From: Microcebus murinus
Taxonomy: Eukaryota; Chordata; Mammalia; Primates; Cheirogaleidae
Assembly (NCBI RefSeq): GCF_040939455.1
Contig: NC_134112.1
Coordinates: 22,904,501 to 22,968,500 of the forward strand
Length of the DNA stretch: 64,000 nucleotides
Direction of reading: 5' to 3'
Position numbers and translations under genes: made by a program. Each line of letters starts with the position of its first letter. Position 1 is the first letter of the stretch. This document shows positions 38,715 through 50,150 of the stretch, piece after piece. The notes beneath the pieces are model-generated. The model saw only the letters and a program-made list of their open reading frames with translations, made no database searches and was not told where the DNA came from.

Positions 38715-39032
38715 GGCTGGGTGTGGTGGCTCACACCTGTAATCCCAGCACTTTGGGAGGCTGAGACAGGAGGATGGCTTGAGGCCAGGAGTTTGAGACC
38801 AGCCTGGGAAATAGTGAGACCCTCTCTCTACAAAAAGTAAAAAATAAAATAATTAGTTGGTCATGGTGGCACAAGCTTATAATCCAAGCTTTTTGAAAGG
38901 CTGAAGCAGGAGTGTCCCTTGAGCCAGGAATTGGAGGCTACAATGAGCTATGATTGTACCACTGCACTCCAGCCTGGGTGACAGAGACTCTATCTCTACA
39001 AAAACGAAACAACAACAAAAAAAGAAAATAAT
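38715..39032 (+). mobile_element. Old Alu (AluJ-like)
   Basis: Starts GGCTGGGTGTGGTGGCTCAC and follows both monomers with many substitutions, ending in an AAC-rich tail. It is directly followed by another Alu at 39048. Confidence 0.93.
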
Positions 39033-39047
39033 AAAGGATATAAATTA

Positions 39048-39337
39048 GGCCAGGGGTGGTGGTTCATGCTTGTAATCCTAGCACTTTTGGAGGTCTAAGT
39101 GGGAGGATTGCTTGAAGCCAGGAATTCAAGACTAGCCTGAGCAAGAGCGAGATTCTGACTCTACAAAAAATAGAAAAATTAGCTGGGCATGGTGGTGTGT
39201 GCCTGTAGTCCCAGCTACTCAGAAGGCTGAGGGGGAAGGATGTCTTGAGCTCAGCATCTTGAGGTTACGGTGAGCTCTGATGACACCACTGCACTCTAGC
39301 CAGGTGAAAGAGCAAGACCCTGTCTCAAAAAAAAAAA
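39048..39337 (+). mobile_element. Old Alu, second of a head-to-tail pair
   Basis: Starts GGCCAGGGGTGGTGGTTCAT. Both monomers are present, with a poly-A tail at about 39328-39337. It has no strepsirrhine linker. Confidence 0.92.
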
Positions 39338-39344
39338 GGAAATT

Positions 39345-41920
39345 AACGAAGTGGAAAACAGACAATAGAGAAAAGCAATTAAACAAAAAGCTCAGTATTT
39401 GAAAAAAATCAATAAAATTAATAATCTCATAGGACTGACAAAGATAAAAAGAGAGAATAAAGGAATTGCCAATAACAATAATAAAACAGGAGATGGAATT
39501 ATAGATCCTAAGGCTCTTAAAAGGATAATAAGAGAATACTATGTACAATTTGACTTACATAAATTTAATAACTTAGATGAGATAGACCAATTCCTTGAAA
39601 TTCATAAACTCCAAAACTCGCCCAATACAAAATATATGCTCTGAATAGTCCCAAAGCTGTTAGAGAAATCAAATCCATAATTAACTTCCAAATAGAAATC
39701 TCCACATCCAGACAGTTTCACTGTTGAGTTCCACCAGACAGTTAAAAAAGAATAAGCACTAATTATTTGCCAATTCTTTTAGGAAATAGAAGAGGAGAGA
39801 ATGATTCCCAATTCATTTATGAGGTTAGTATTATCCCAATTCCAAAACCAGACAAAGACATTCCAAAAAAAAAAAAAAAAAAAAGGAGCAAGACAGAGAG
39901 AAAATCAGAGACCAATGTTTCTCGTAGACACAAAATTATAGCAAATCAAGTCCAGCAATATGTAAAAAGAATTATGCAAAGCCACTATCTATGTGGGGTT
40001 TATTTCAGGAATGCAAGTTTGACTCAATATTTGAAAATCAATCAATATAATTCACTTAAATAATGGGTTAAAGAAGAAAAATCACATGATCATTTCAATT
40101 GATGTAGGAAAAGCATTTAACAAACTTTATTTATGATAAAACCCCTCAACTAATGAGGAATAAAGGAGTGCTTCCTCAAATTGATAAAGAGCATCTGTAA
40201 AATAAACCTACAGCTAACATCTTGATGGTGAAATACTGCATGCATTTTGTTCCCCAAGATTGCAAAGGAGGCAAGGATGTCTGATGCCATTCTTATTCAC
40301 CATAATACAGGAAGTCCAAACCAGTGAAATAAGGCAAGAAAGTGAAATAAAAGGCATACAGATTGGAAAAGAAGAAATAACGCTGCCTTTAGTTGCAAGA
40401 TAACATGACTATCTACATACAAAATCACAAAGAATCCATCCACAAAAATGCTCATAAAAATAATGAGTCCAGCAAAGTTGTAGAATCCAAAATCAGCACA
40501 CAAAAATCATTCAAATTCCTATGTGCTAGCAACAATTTATATGGGAAAAAAGGTTAAAAACAAGACTATATACAATTACTCCTCTTCCACCTGCAGCAAA
40601 AAGAAGAGAATATCTAGGTATAAATCTAACAAAACATACACAGAACCTCTGTGCTGAAATTACAAAAACCCTGATGAAAGAAATCAAGATTTAAATAAAT
40701 GGAGATACATTCTCCATTTCATGTTCATGGGTTAAAAGTTTCTATATGGTAAAGTGATCAATTCTTCCCAAACTGTTAAACCTGTATGAAAATACAGGTT
40801 TTTGTGAACCATGTATCTGACAGTGGCTTTATATCTGGAATATATAAAGAACTCTCAAAACTCAACAGTGAAAAAACCCAAATAATCCAGTTATAAAATA
40901 TGTAAAAGATATGCACAGACATTTCACTAAAGTGGAGGGACTAATGACAAGCAAGCACATGAAAAGATGTCCAATTTCATTAACCAGTAGTGAACTGCGA
41001 ATTGGGAACATAATGAGATACCAATATTCGCTTATCAGAATGGCTAAAGTTGAAAATACTGACATCACCAAATGCAGTTGAGGATGGGCAGAAGCTGGAC
41101 CTCTCATGTCTTGCTGATGGGAGTGTAAAAATGGTGCAGCAGCTCTGGAAAACAGTTTGGCAGTTTCTTAAAAAATCCAAACATACCAATAAGACTCAGC
41201 CATTGTACTTGTGGGGAATGATCCCAAAGAAATGGAAACCCACGTTCACACACAAACCTGTCCGTGAAGGTCCATAGCCCCCCTATTCATAACAGCCCCA
41301 AACTGGGAACAATCCAGATGTCCTTCAGTGAATGAATGCAGGACCAGCTGTGGTGCTGCCATACTCTGAGGTCCCTCTCAGCGATGAAAAGAACAAACCC
41401 TTGGTATAAACAATAGCTTGAATGAATCCCCAGATAATTATGCTGAATAAAAAAGAGACAATCCCAAGAGCTTACATACTGTTTGATTCCATTTATATAA
41501 CATTCTAAAAATGACAAAATTATAGATCTGGAGAACAGATATTAGTGGTTGCTAGGGGACAGAGATAGGGAATGTGGTCGTGGGTGGCTTATGAATACAA
41601 AGAGGTAACAGGAAGGTGTGCTTTTGTGGTGATAGATCATATCTCAATTGTGCTGTGGGTGCACAAATCTATACATTCGATGAAATTGCACAGAACTACA
41701 CATGTACGTACATGGATGTAGGTTAAAAACTTGTAAGAACTAAGGTCTGCACTCTTGTGAACTGGTCAATCTCCTGGCTTTGATAATGCATTAATACTAT
41801 AGTTATGTAAGATGTCACCACTGGGGAAGCAGGATGAAGTTTACTCTGGACTCTGTACTATTTTTTTCATCTTTGAATAATTTCAAAGTAAAAAGTTAAA
41901 AAACAACAACAACAACAGGA
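39345..41920 (+). mobile_element. Old L1 (ORF2 and 3' UTR), decayed
   Basis: Follows L1 ORF2 for about 2.5 kb: an RT-region frame at 39399-39644, then 'agcatttaacaaactttat', 'gatgccattcttattcacc', 'atgcccctat'-type 3' parts, 'tgctgatgggagtgtaaaaa', and an L1 3' UTR ('ctggactctgtactattttt') ending in an AAC-rich tail at about 41920. A poly-A run at about 39869-39888 interrupts it. Many stops; inactive. Confidence 0.85.
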
Positions 41921-42345
41921 AACCTGTACAATGCCTAGTAGAATGAAAAAAAAAACAAGACTGTCTTGTGATGACTCCAGGGCTGCTTCTCTCCCACAGT
42001 GGGAGGGCCTGTGCCTGAACTCAACTTCTCACTGGACCGGTAGACTTCAAGAATTGCAAGTGGTGAGCAAACGGGCATTTTCTAGAACTTTCCCTAAACA
42101 TCTAGCAACCAAGCTCAGAATGCTTGGCTCCTGAATCTAAAATTTTTATTTCTCTCATGCAAGGCCACGCTCATGTGTTGCCTCATGAAAAAGAGAGCAG
42201 CCCGGGCAGTTTCATGTCCTACCTCCCCGCCCCAGTGGTGTGTCCATCCGGGTCTCTGCCCCAGATGTCTCTCGACCAGGTTCTCAGAGAAAGGGGACCC
42301 TGCTTTTGCTGGTCCCTCTCACTGAATGTGAACCAGCTCTAGGTG

Positions 42346-42346
<1 letters not shown>

Positions 42347-42394
<48 letters not shown>

Positions 42395-42404
42395 CGCGCG
42401 CGCG
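42347..42404. repeat. (TG)20(CG)9 compound microsatellite
   Basis: Forty bases of TG (42347-42386) pass directly into eighteen bases of CG (42387-42404). Alternating purine-pyrimidine of this length is the classic Z-DNA-forming sequence. Confidence 0.97.
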
Positions 42405-42729
42405 CTCCTGAGCCCTTAGCTCAACAGGCAGGAAGAGGGAAAGAGAGACCCCGGAAGGGCTTAGATGTGAAAAGGACCCAATCCGGGTTGGGTGATCCTA
42501 GCAGACACGGATGTTGGCAGAGGTTGGGGTTCAATGAGGCCTGTAGGAGGAGGCGGTGCTGTGCAGGGGAACCTCAGGTGGGAGGTCTCCAGTGGAACAA
42601 ACAACTGAATAGAAGGAACCTGGGTCCCTGATGAGTATGGAGCTGCCACACCAGACCTACAGCAGTCACATGGGATTTTACATGAGTGAGAAGTAAACTT
42701 TTATTTTGTTTAATCAATTGCAATTTGGG

Positions 42730-42749
42730 TTTTTTTTTTTTTTTTTTTT
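42730..42749. repeat. Poly-T run of 20
   Basis: An uninterrupted T run with no SINE or LINE attached. Confidence 0.95.
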
Positions 42750-43254
42750 GCTATTTGCAACTGAACCTAATACCAATCTTATTCAAGCTATTTCAGAGAA
42801 AAGGAAAATAGAGAAATCTATGCAACTCGTGTTATAAGACACAAAATTGAATAGGGACTATTTAAGCAAAGACAGTTATAGGCCATTTTCAAATATGAAG
42901 CTTGATGTAAAATTCTAAAAAAACAAAAAAAAAGAAAGAAAGGAAGAAAAAAAGAAAAGGAAAGAAAGAAGAGCATGTTAGAGACCATATTAAAGCACCA
43001 TATTAAAAAGCATATTACATATGACCACGCAAAAAATTTCCTAGGAATATAAGAGTGGCTTAACATTAAGAAATCTACTTACATATTATGCTAAGTTAAC
43101 AAGCTAAAGGAAAAAAATAGGACCTAAAGATCATCGTAAGAGATTTCAGAAAAAAAGTATTTAATAAAATACCACCCATGTATGATTATTTTTTTAATAA
43201 AAATAAGGTCACTGGGGCTAGAAAGGTGGTTTCTTACCACAAAGGGTGTTCATG

Positions 43255-43770
43255 TAGAATAGTGATTACCTTTATTTGAAGGGTGGCAGACTCACCTGAG
43301 AAGCTTGGTAAAAATACAAAGTTCTAGGCCCTTTTCTTTTTCAACAAACCTGGCATCTGTATTCTTTTTTTTTTTTTTTTTTTTGAGACAGACTCTCACT
43401 TTTTCCCAGGCTAGAGTGCCGTGGTGTCAGCCTAGCTCACAGCAACCTCAAACTCCTGGGCTCCAGCGATCCTCCTGCCTAAGCCTCCCAAGTAGCTAGG
43501 ACTACAGGCATGCACCACCATGCCCAGCTAATATTTTCTATATATTTTTAGTTAGCCAATTAATTTTCTTCTATTTTTAGTAGAGACGGGGTCTTGCTCT
43601 TGCTCAGGCTGGTTTCCAACTCCTGAGCTCAGATGATCCTCCCGCCTCAGCCTCCCAGAGTGCTAGGATTACAAGCATGAGCCACCACACCTGGCCTGTA
43701 TTCTTTTTAATTCTCCAAGTAATTCTGATGGACACCAAATTTGAGAATCGCTAGCGTAGAAATTATAACA
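43255..43770. mobile_element. MER5A-like hAT fossil split by an Alu
   Basis: 'gactcacctgagaagcttgg', 'taaaaatacaaagttctagg' before the Alu and 'ctccaagtaattctgatgg', 'aaatttgagaatcgctagc' after it give the MER5A order. The Alu at 43370-43696 interrupts it. Confidence 0.7.
43370..43696 (-). mobile_element. Strepsirrhine Alu, antisense, inside MER5A
   Basis: Poly-T, then reverse-complement Alu with the linker (TTAGTTAGCCAATTAATTTT), ending CACACCTGGCC. Flanked by TGTATTCTTTTT at 43358-43369 and 43697-43708, a target-site duplication. Confidence 0.94.
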
Positions 43771-43865
43771 CACATTACATTTGATGGTGAAACTTTAGCT
43801 ACACTCTCATTAAAGTCAGAAACAAGGTGAGGATGGCTGCCTGTCATCTCTGGAGCTCTTAACCA

Positions 43866-44240
43866 CAGCAATCAGATAAGAAGAAGAAATAAAAAATAAG
43901 AATTGATGCCATACGAATTTTTTTCTATTTCTGTGAAGAATGCCATTGGCATTTTGACAGAGATTGCGTTGAATCGGTAGATTGCTTTGGGCAGTGTGGT
44001 CATTTTAAAGATATTAATTCTTCTGATCCATGAGCATGGGATGTCTTTCCATTTGCTTGTGTCCTCTTCAATTTCTTTCATCAGTGTTTTATAGTTTTCC
44101 TTGTAGAGGTCTCCCACCTCCAATTCTCATACTGTTTATATTTTACTTTTTAATTGACACACAATAATTGCACATGTTTATAGGGTACATAGTGATGCTT
44201 CAATACATATAATGCACAGTGATCAGATCAGGTAATTAGC
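43866..44240 (-). mobile_element. L1 fragments, antisense (ORF2 part plus 3' UTR-like part)
   Basis: On the minus strand 44123-43872 encodes an L1 ORF2 segment ([35 protein letters not shown]). Beside it, 44126-44240 resembles the reverse complement of an L1 3' UTR end ('aattgcacatgtttataggg', 'gatcagatcaggtaattagc'). Confidence 0.75.
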
Positions 44241-44269
44241 ATGTCCATCATCCAAAGGAAAGAAATCAG

Positions 44270-44680
44270 TATCTTGAAGAGACACCTGCACTCTCATGTT
44301 TATTGCAGAACTGTTCACAATAGTCAAGATATGGAATCAACCCAAGTGTCCAACACAAGATAAATGGATAAAGAAAATTTGGCATATATACACAATAGAA
44401 TACTATTCAGCCATAAAGAAGAATGAAATCTTGTTGTTTGTGGCAATATGGATGGAACTGGAGAATATGATGTTAAGTTAAATAAGCCAGGAACAGAGAG
44501 CTAAACACTGCATGTTCTCATCAATATGTGGAAGCTAAAAAAAAAAGTTGATCTTATAGAAGTAAAAAGTAGAACATAGGATACTGGAGGCTAGAAAGGG
44601 TGGGGGAGGGTATGAATAGGGAGATATTGTCAAAGGATACAAAATTACAGATAGGAGGAAACAATTCTAGTGTTCTATAG
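44270..44680 (+). mobile_element. L1 ORF2 C-terminal part and 3' UTR, sense
   Basis: The frame 44296-44481 reads like the L1 ORF2 tail (KIWNQPKCPTQDKWIKKIWH, YTIEYYSAIKKNEILL). The 3' UTR continues to 44680, is interrupted by a hAT element, and resumes at 44987-45085 ('tttcaaatagctagaaagag', 'aaggaaatgataaatgtttg'). Confidence 0.88.
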
Positions 44681-44978
44681 AAGCAGTCCCCAACCTTTTT
44701 AGCACCAGGAACTGGTTTCATGGAAAACGATTTTTCCATGGAATTTGGGAGGGAGGGTGTTGTGGGAGGAGGTAGAACTCAGGCAGTGATGCCAGCCATG
44801 GGGAGCAGCTGTCAATAAAGATGAAGCTTCACTCACTGGCCTGCTGATCACCTCCTGTTGTGCAGCCCCTGGTCCCTAAGTTTCATGGAAGATAATTTTT
44901 CCATGGGCAGTGGGGGAGGGGGCAGCAGAGCTCTGTGGTCCAGTCCCTAACAGGCTGCAGACCTGTACTAGTCTACAG
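44681..44978. mobile_element. MER1-like non-autonomous hAT element with 8-bp TSD
   Basis: Begins near CAGTCCCCAACCTTTTTAGC and ends 'gcagacctgtactagtctacag', with internal 'gaactggtttcatggaaaac' and 'agatgaagcttcactcactg', the wording of MER1 (Charlie3-derived). The flanking L1 octamer TTCTATAG is present on both sides (44673-44680 and 44979-44986), matching the 8-bp duplication made by hAT transposases. Confidence 0.85.
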
Positions 44979-45652
44979 TTCTATAGCACTGTAAGATATA
45001 TTATATAGTTTCAAATAGCTAGAAAGAGGATATTGAATGTTTCCAACACAAGGAAATGATAAATGTTTGAGATAATGGATAATAGAATTCAACAAAGTTG
45101 TTGGAGATAAGATTAACATATATAAATTAACAGGATCACTAATATTTGTAACAATACATTAGAAAGTATATTGCAGACAAAAAATCTATTCACAGTAGCA
45201 ATAAAACCTTTACAGTATTTAGAAATAAATATTATTAGATAGAGGCATAGATAAACCTTTTGAGAGATACAAAGGAAGACTTGAATTAAAGAAGAACTCT
45301 ACCATATTTGTGAAGGCAGATGTCTAGTCTCTCCAAAATTAGAAACCAAATGCCATTCTTACCAAAATCCCAATAGGTTTTGTTTGTGTTGGGGAATAGG
45401 GGAGACTAGGTGGTTCTAGAATTTATATGGGAGAGCAAACAACTAAGAACAACAAAGACAAATTTGAAGAAAAGGAATAAGAATTGGGATAAGATATAAA
45501 AATTAAGATAGCATGGCATTGGTGCAGAGCCAGATAAAATGACTGACAGATCAGAATAAAGAGTCCAGAAACAGACCTATGCAACTATGGAATTTCCATT
45601 GTGACCAAGTGGAAGGCCCCTCTCCTTTGGGAAAAGTATGATCTATTTCAAA

Positions 45653-45947
45653 GCTGTCCAATAGCAATACAATGTGAGCCACACTTATAATTTAAACTTT
45701 TCTAGTATTCACATTTCAAAAAGTAAAAAGAAACAGGTAAAATAAATTTTAATAATATGTTTTAACACCAACTATCCAAAATGTTATTACAACATGTATT
45801 CATCATAAAATTATTGACATATTTTACATTTTTTGTACTCAAGCTTGGAAATCCAGTCTGCATTATACACTTACCTCTGGATTTGGACGAGTTACATTTC
45901 AAGTGCTCAATAGCTACATGTGGCTGGTGGCTGCAATATTGGACAGC
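45653..45947. mobile_element. Short non-autonomous DNA transposon with terminal inverted repeats
   Basis: The left end GCTGTCCAATAGCAATA and the right end TGCAATATTGGACAGC are imperfect inverted repeats. The interior ('gtgagccacacttataattt', 'tagctacatgtggctggtgg') matches a widespread mammalian MITE, probably hAT, whose name I cannot give with certainty. Confidence 0.8.
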
Positions 45948-46599
45948 ACCGTTCTATTCATTAAATGACACTAAGTTAATTTGTTATCCACATGAGAAAA
46001 AAAGAGTTTCCTACTTTGCATCATAATTCCAGACAAAAATATGAAAACTATAACTTGGATACTTTTACAAAAAAATTAGGAAATATCTTTGTGATTTGGG
46101 GGTTAGGATGAATTTTATGTAAGATACATAAAGCACAAACTACAAAGGAAAAGACTGATCATTTATGCTGGGAGAAGATATGTACAATGCATGTGACTGT
46201 TAAAGAAATAGTCTGGGATTTATAAAGAATTCCAACAAATCAGTAGGTAGAAAGAAAGAACTCAATAGAGAAACCGTAAAAGTTATGAATGGTTGATTCA
46301 TAAAAGAGACATTAAACGGTCATTCGATGAAAAAGACGCTCAACTTCAATGATAATCAAGGAAATGCAAATTAAAGCAAAAAGATATCATTTTATACTAA
46401 CAGATTAGCAAAAATATTTAAGCCTGATTATGCTAAGTGTTGATAAAGATGCAGAGAATGGGGATTCTCAAATACTGTTGATGACAGTATAGAAACCGGC
46501 CCAGTCACTTTGAGGAGCATCCAGTAGAGCAGATGAGCCTGCTCTGTGATCTACAATCCCACTCCTAGCTCATGCATTCTTCAACAAAGACGTTCATGG

Positions 46600-46933
46600 G
46601 GCCGGGCGCGGTGGCTCACGCCTGTAATCCTAGCACTCTGGGAGGCCGAGGCGGGCGGATTGCTCAAGGTCAGGAGTTCAAAACCAGCCTGAGCAAGACC
46701 CCGTCTCTACCAAAATATAGAAAGAAATTAATTGACTAACTAAAAATATATATACAAAAAAAATTAGCCGGGCATGGTGGCGCATGCCTGTAGTCCCAGC
46801 TACTCGGGAGGCTGAGGCAGTAGGATTGCTGAGCCCAGGAGTTTGAGGTTGCTGTGAGCTAGGCTGACGCCACGGCACTCACTCTAGCCTGGGCAACAAA
46901 GCGAGACTCTGTCTCAAAAAAAAAAAAAAAAAA
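46600..46933 (+). mobile_element. Young full-length strepsirrhine Alu with TSD
   Basis: Starts GGCCGGGCGCGGTGGCTCAC with almost all CpGs intact and a long pure poly-A. Flanked by AAAGACGTTCATGG at 46586-46599 and 46934-46947. It shares the rare form GGCAGTAGGATTGCTGAGCC with the Alu at 47055. Confidence 0.97.
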
Positions 46934-47054
46934 AAAGACGTTCATGGAAACCCTGTTCTCAATAGAAAAGAATGAAACAACCTAAGTATCTACTCATAGC
47001 AATGAGATAAATTACTTAATAAAATATTTTATAACAGTTAAAATGGATAAAGTA

Positions 47055-47398
47055 GGCCGGGCGCGGTGGCTCACGCCTGTAATCCTAGCACTTTGGGAGG
47101 CCGAGACGGGCGGATTGCTCAAGGTCAGGAGTTCGAAACCAGTCTGAGCGAGACCCCGTCTCTACCAAAAATAGAAAGAAATGAATTGGCCAACTAAAAA
47201 TATATATATATATACAAAAAATTAGCCGGGCATGGTGGCGCATGCCTGTAGTCCCAGCTACTCGGGAGGCTGAGGCAGTAGGATTGCTGAGCCCAGGAGT
47301 TTGAGGTTGCTGTGAGCTAGGCTGACGCCACGGCACTCACTCTAGCCTGGGCAACAAAGTGAGACTCTGTCTCAAAAAAAAAAAAAAATTAAAAAAAA
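47055..47398 (+). mobile_element. Young full-length strepsirrhine Alu with TSD
   Basis: Nearly identical to the copy at 46600, including GGCAGTAGGATTGCTGAGCC. It has a (TA)n expansion in the middle linker. Flanked by AAAATGGATAAAGTA at 47040-47054 and 47399-47413. Confidence 0.97.
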
Positions 47399-47640
47399 AA
47401 AATGGATAAAGTAGATCTCTATGCAGCAACATGGATACATTTCAAAAACATCATATGAAGGAGAATTAAAAATAAGGTGTAGAATGATAATGCAGAGTAC
47501 GGCACCATGTCTATGAAACATGCCATCCACTGAACATACGCAGTAAGGAAAGTGCCAAGGAATGGAGAAGAAGAAGGGGGAATGGGATCTAGTCCTTTAA
47601 TTTATTCTGAATTTTTAAATTGTTTTAATGCAATACAAGT

Positions 47641-49231
47641 TTGGCAGATGGAAATATTTTAAGGAGCTAAATAGTGGAGTCACTGGCATGTTTATCAGGG
47701 ACCTTGGCCATGAGTAGGGGATCACATGTTGGCTGGTTTAAGCAGAAGGGATTCGTTAAGGGACATTAGGCAGCTTACTGAATATGGATCTTAGGAGTAA
47801 TTTGGATTTGTTGACAGATAGTATTCAAAGACAGAGTGGATGTGATTGCCTAGGGAGAAAGTAGGGTGAGAAGCAGCGCTGAAGGGCACTCTAGGGATCA
47901 GCATGGGACAGAGGGGGATGGGCAGAGGAGCTAGAGCAGAGGAGGAAGGAGAGGGTGGGACCTAGGGGTGGGAGGGCGTGTGACGGTGCCTCCACGCCTC
48001 CTCCCGTGTCATCTGGCCCTTGTGATGACCCTGAGGTTGGTGGGTCGAGCAGGCAGGCATTAATTTTCATGTTTCAAAGGAAAGGAACTTGAAGATCAGA
48101 AATGTTTAAAAGCCTTGATCTATGACTGAGCCTGGTCTTGTGGCTTGAAATCCAGTGCTCTGGTAGCAACAACCATGCCCTTTCCACCACATCACTCAGC
48201 ACAGGACAGGTGTGGTTTGGCTCCAAAGTGCATTCACTGGGCAGTACGCGGTTGAAGTCCCTGTCACTCTCTAATTTGCTTGGCAGCAACAGTGATCGTG
48301 CCTTATGACTTCGAAACAAGGATGCGAATGGTCTGAGCATTCTCACAAATGTGCCCCAAGCTGTTGATTTGCTAGAAAAGCATTTATTTGCTTAGTCTGT
48401 GCTCCAAACTCTATGCTGAGTGCTGTCCATAGATGACCTTAAGCCTCACAATAACTTCATGGACTATGAACTGGTATTAATTCATTTTAATGACAAGGAA
48501 AATGAGGCTCAAAAAGTCAAGCAACTTTCTGGAAGTCACACTGTTAGAGAGTGATGGAGCCAAGATTTAAAGGGGGAGATGTCTCGCCCCAGCACCTGGC
48601 CTCCTCATGTCTACATTGCATTAGATTCTAGCCAAATAAAGCTACCATTATCTGTGTAATCTGGCATTGAACTAGAGACTTAGATCTTCAGGTTCTCCAA
48701 ACTGAGTTATTTTGAAGCTTCATCATTCCTACTGGATAAAAGGAGAAAGAATGTGGTGAAGATTATGTGAGTTAAGGAGGTCCAGTTCCAAAGGAAGAGC
48801 CGTTGTTTAGGAGAAACCTTCAAAATGTTCAGATGTTAGGCACAGCTCTAAATGATGGACAAGAGTGCATTTTCAGACTCTTCTGCTTCTAGAATCATTC
48901 CCCTCCCCTACTGCACCAAAATGGGACATTTGAGTACAATATTTGTAGAGGGAATATGCTGTTAACTTAGAAAAGCTTGGGGCTTGGCTACTGTGTTAGT
49001 AGGCTGGGGTAGGGTGGTGAGCAAAGCAGACCAGATTCCTGCCCTCATAAAGCCTATAGTTTAGACAATGCTATTGTTGGTACTGTGCTTACAGGGGTGG
49101 GACCTATGGAGACTTTGGTCGTAGAAGGAGGGTTGTATGGGTGGGGAAGATTCTATGTTTCCAGCTCCTGAGAATTTGAATAACCTCCACAATGCTGCAA
49201 AGCTGTTGCCCTTTTCTTTGTCAAGAAAAAA
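47641..49231. other. Unique intergenic DNA with one MIR
   Basis: No gene recognised. A diverged antisense MIR lies at about 48390-48620 ('cttaagcctcacaataactt', 'gacaaggaaaatgaggctca', 'ggaagtcacactgttagaga'). Confidence 0.5.
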
Positions 49232-49235
49232 ATCT

Positions 49236-49612
49236 CTTAATACTTTTTTTTATTTTGGCATATTATGAGGGTACTGTTTAGGTTACATACATTGCCTTTG
49301 CCCCACCTGAGTTAGAGCTTCAAGCATGTCCATCCCCCACACAGTGCACACCACACCCATTAGGTGTGAATATACCCACCCCTCCTACCCCCCATCTGCC
49401 TGACACCCAATGAATGTTACTACTATATGTGCACTTAAGTGTTGATCAGTTAAAACCAATTTGATGGTGAGTACATGTGGTGCTTGTTTTTCCATTCTTG
49501 AGATACTTCACTTAGTAGAATGGGCTCCAGCTCCATCCAGGATAATACAAGAGGTGGTGGATCACCATTGTTTTTTTGTGACTGAGTAGAACTTCATAGT
49601 ATACAGGTATCT
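49236..49612 (-). mobile_element. 5'-truncated L1 (strepsirrhine 3' end), antisense
   Basis: Poly-T followed by GGCATATTATGAGGGTACTG, then the same 3' UTR as the L1 at 13631, including a C-rich tract at about 49376-49408 and the ORF2 end ('gatacttcacttagtagaat'). No target-site duplication could be found. Confidence 0.88.
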
Positions 49613-49654
49613 AAACACCTTGCATAAGTTGGATTCATCACTAGCCCAGGTGTA

Positions 49655-49850
49655 AGCCCTGATATTTCTAGAACACCATTTCTCAAACTTCTGCACTGAA
49701 ATTGCCTAGAGGACTTGCTAAAAAACAGATTGCAGAGTCCTGCCCCGTGATGCAGTGAGTCAGGCAAGAATACTTGCCTTTTTAATAAGTCCCAGGTCAT
49801 GTTGCTACTGCCCTGGCATCTCACTTTGTGCACCACTGATCCAAGTTAGC
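49655..49850 (+). mobile_element. MER5A-like hAT fossil
   Basis: 'catttctcaaacttctgcac', 'aaaaaacagattgcagagtc', 'agtcccaggtcatgttgct', 'tcactttgtgcaccactgat' follow MER5A from end to end. Confidence 0.8.
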
Positions 49851-49854
49851 TTTG

Positions 49855-50150
49855 GTGATCTCATTCCCCATATCAACGACTGGTTCAGCTATGAGCATGC
49901 AATGCAATTCTGGGCCAATGTGAGGGATTCTATCTTGGGAGACTCCTAGGACGGTTTTCCTTGCTGTTAAATGGGGCACACAAGAAGAGAAAGGTATTGC
50001 CTTGGTGGTCTTTGCAGCCTTCCTCTTGTAACTATGTGAGTCAAAACCTGAGGTTGGTGAAGCGGAAAGACAGAACCAATTTTGGAGATGTCCTCTGTTT
50101 GGACTTCTTATTGAGATAATAAATGTACTTATTGTTCAAGTCCTTTCCAT
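49855..50150 (+). mobile_element. Ancient LTR-like fragment
   Basis: 'ctgggccaatgtgagggatt', 'ttgcagccttcctcttgtaa', 'ttggacttcttattgagata', 'aataaatgtacttattgttc' match the second half of the LTR type seen at 27990-28465. Confidence 0.55.

Larger units (their letters stand above)
41921..43254. other. Unique intergenic DNA with simple repeats
   Basis: No gene. It holds the TG/CG repeat at 42347, a poly-T at 42730 and a purine-rich A/G stretch at about 42905-42975. Confidence 0.5.
45088..47640 (+). mobile_element. Old L1 (ORF2/3' part) carrying one hAT element and two Alus
   Basis: L1-like words throughout ('acaggatcactaatatttgt', 'cagagccagataaaatgact', 'acagacctatgcaactatgg', 'atttatgctgggagaagata', 'gtcattcgatgaaaaagacg', 'gatgcagagaatggggattc'). 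Interrupted at 45653-45947, 46600-46933 and 47055-47398. Inactive. The end near 47640 is approximate. Confidence 0.7.
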
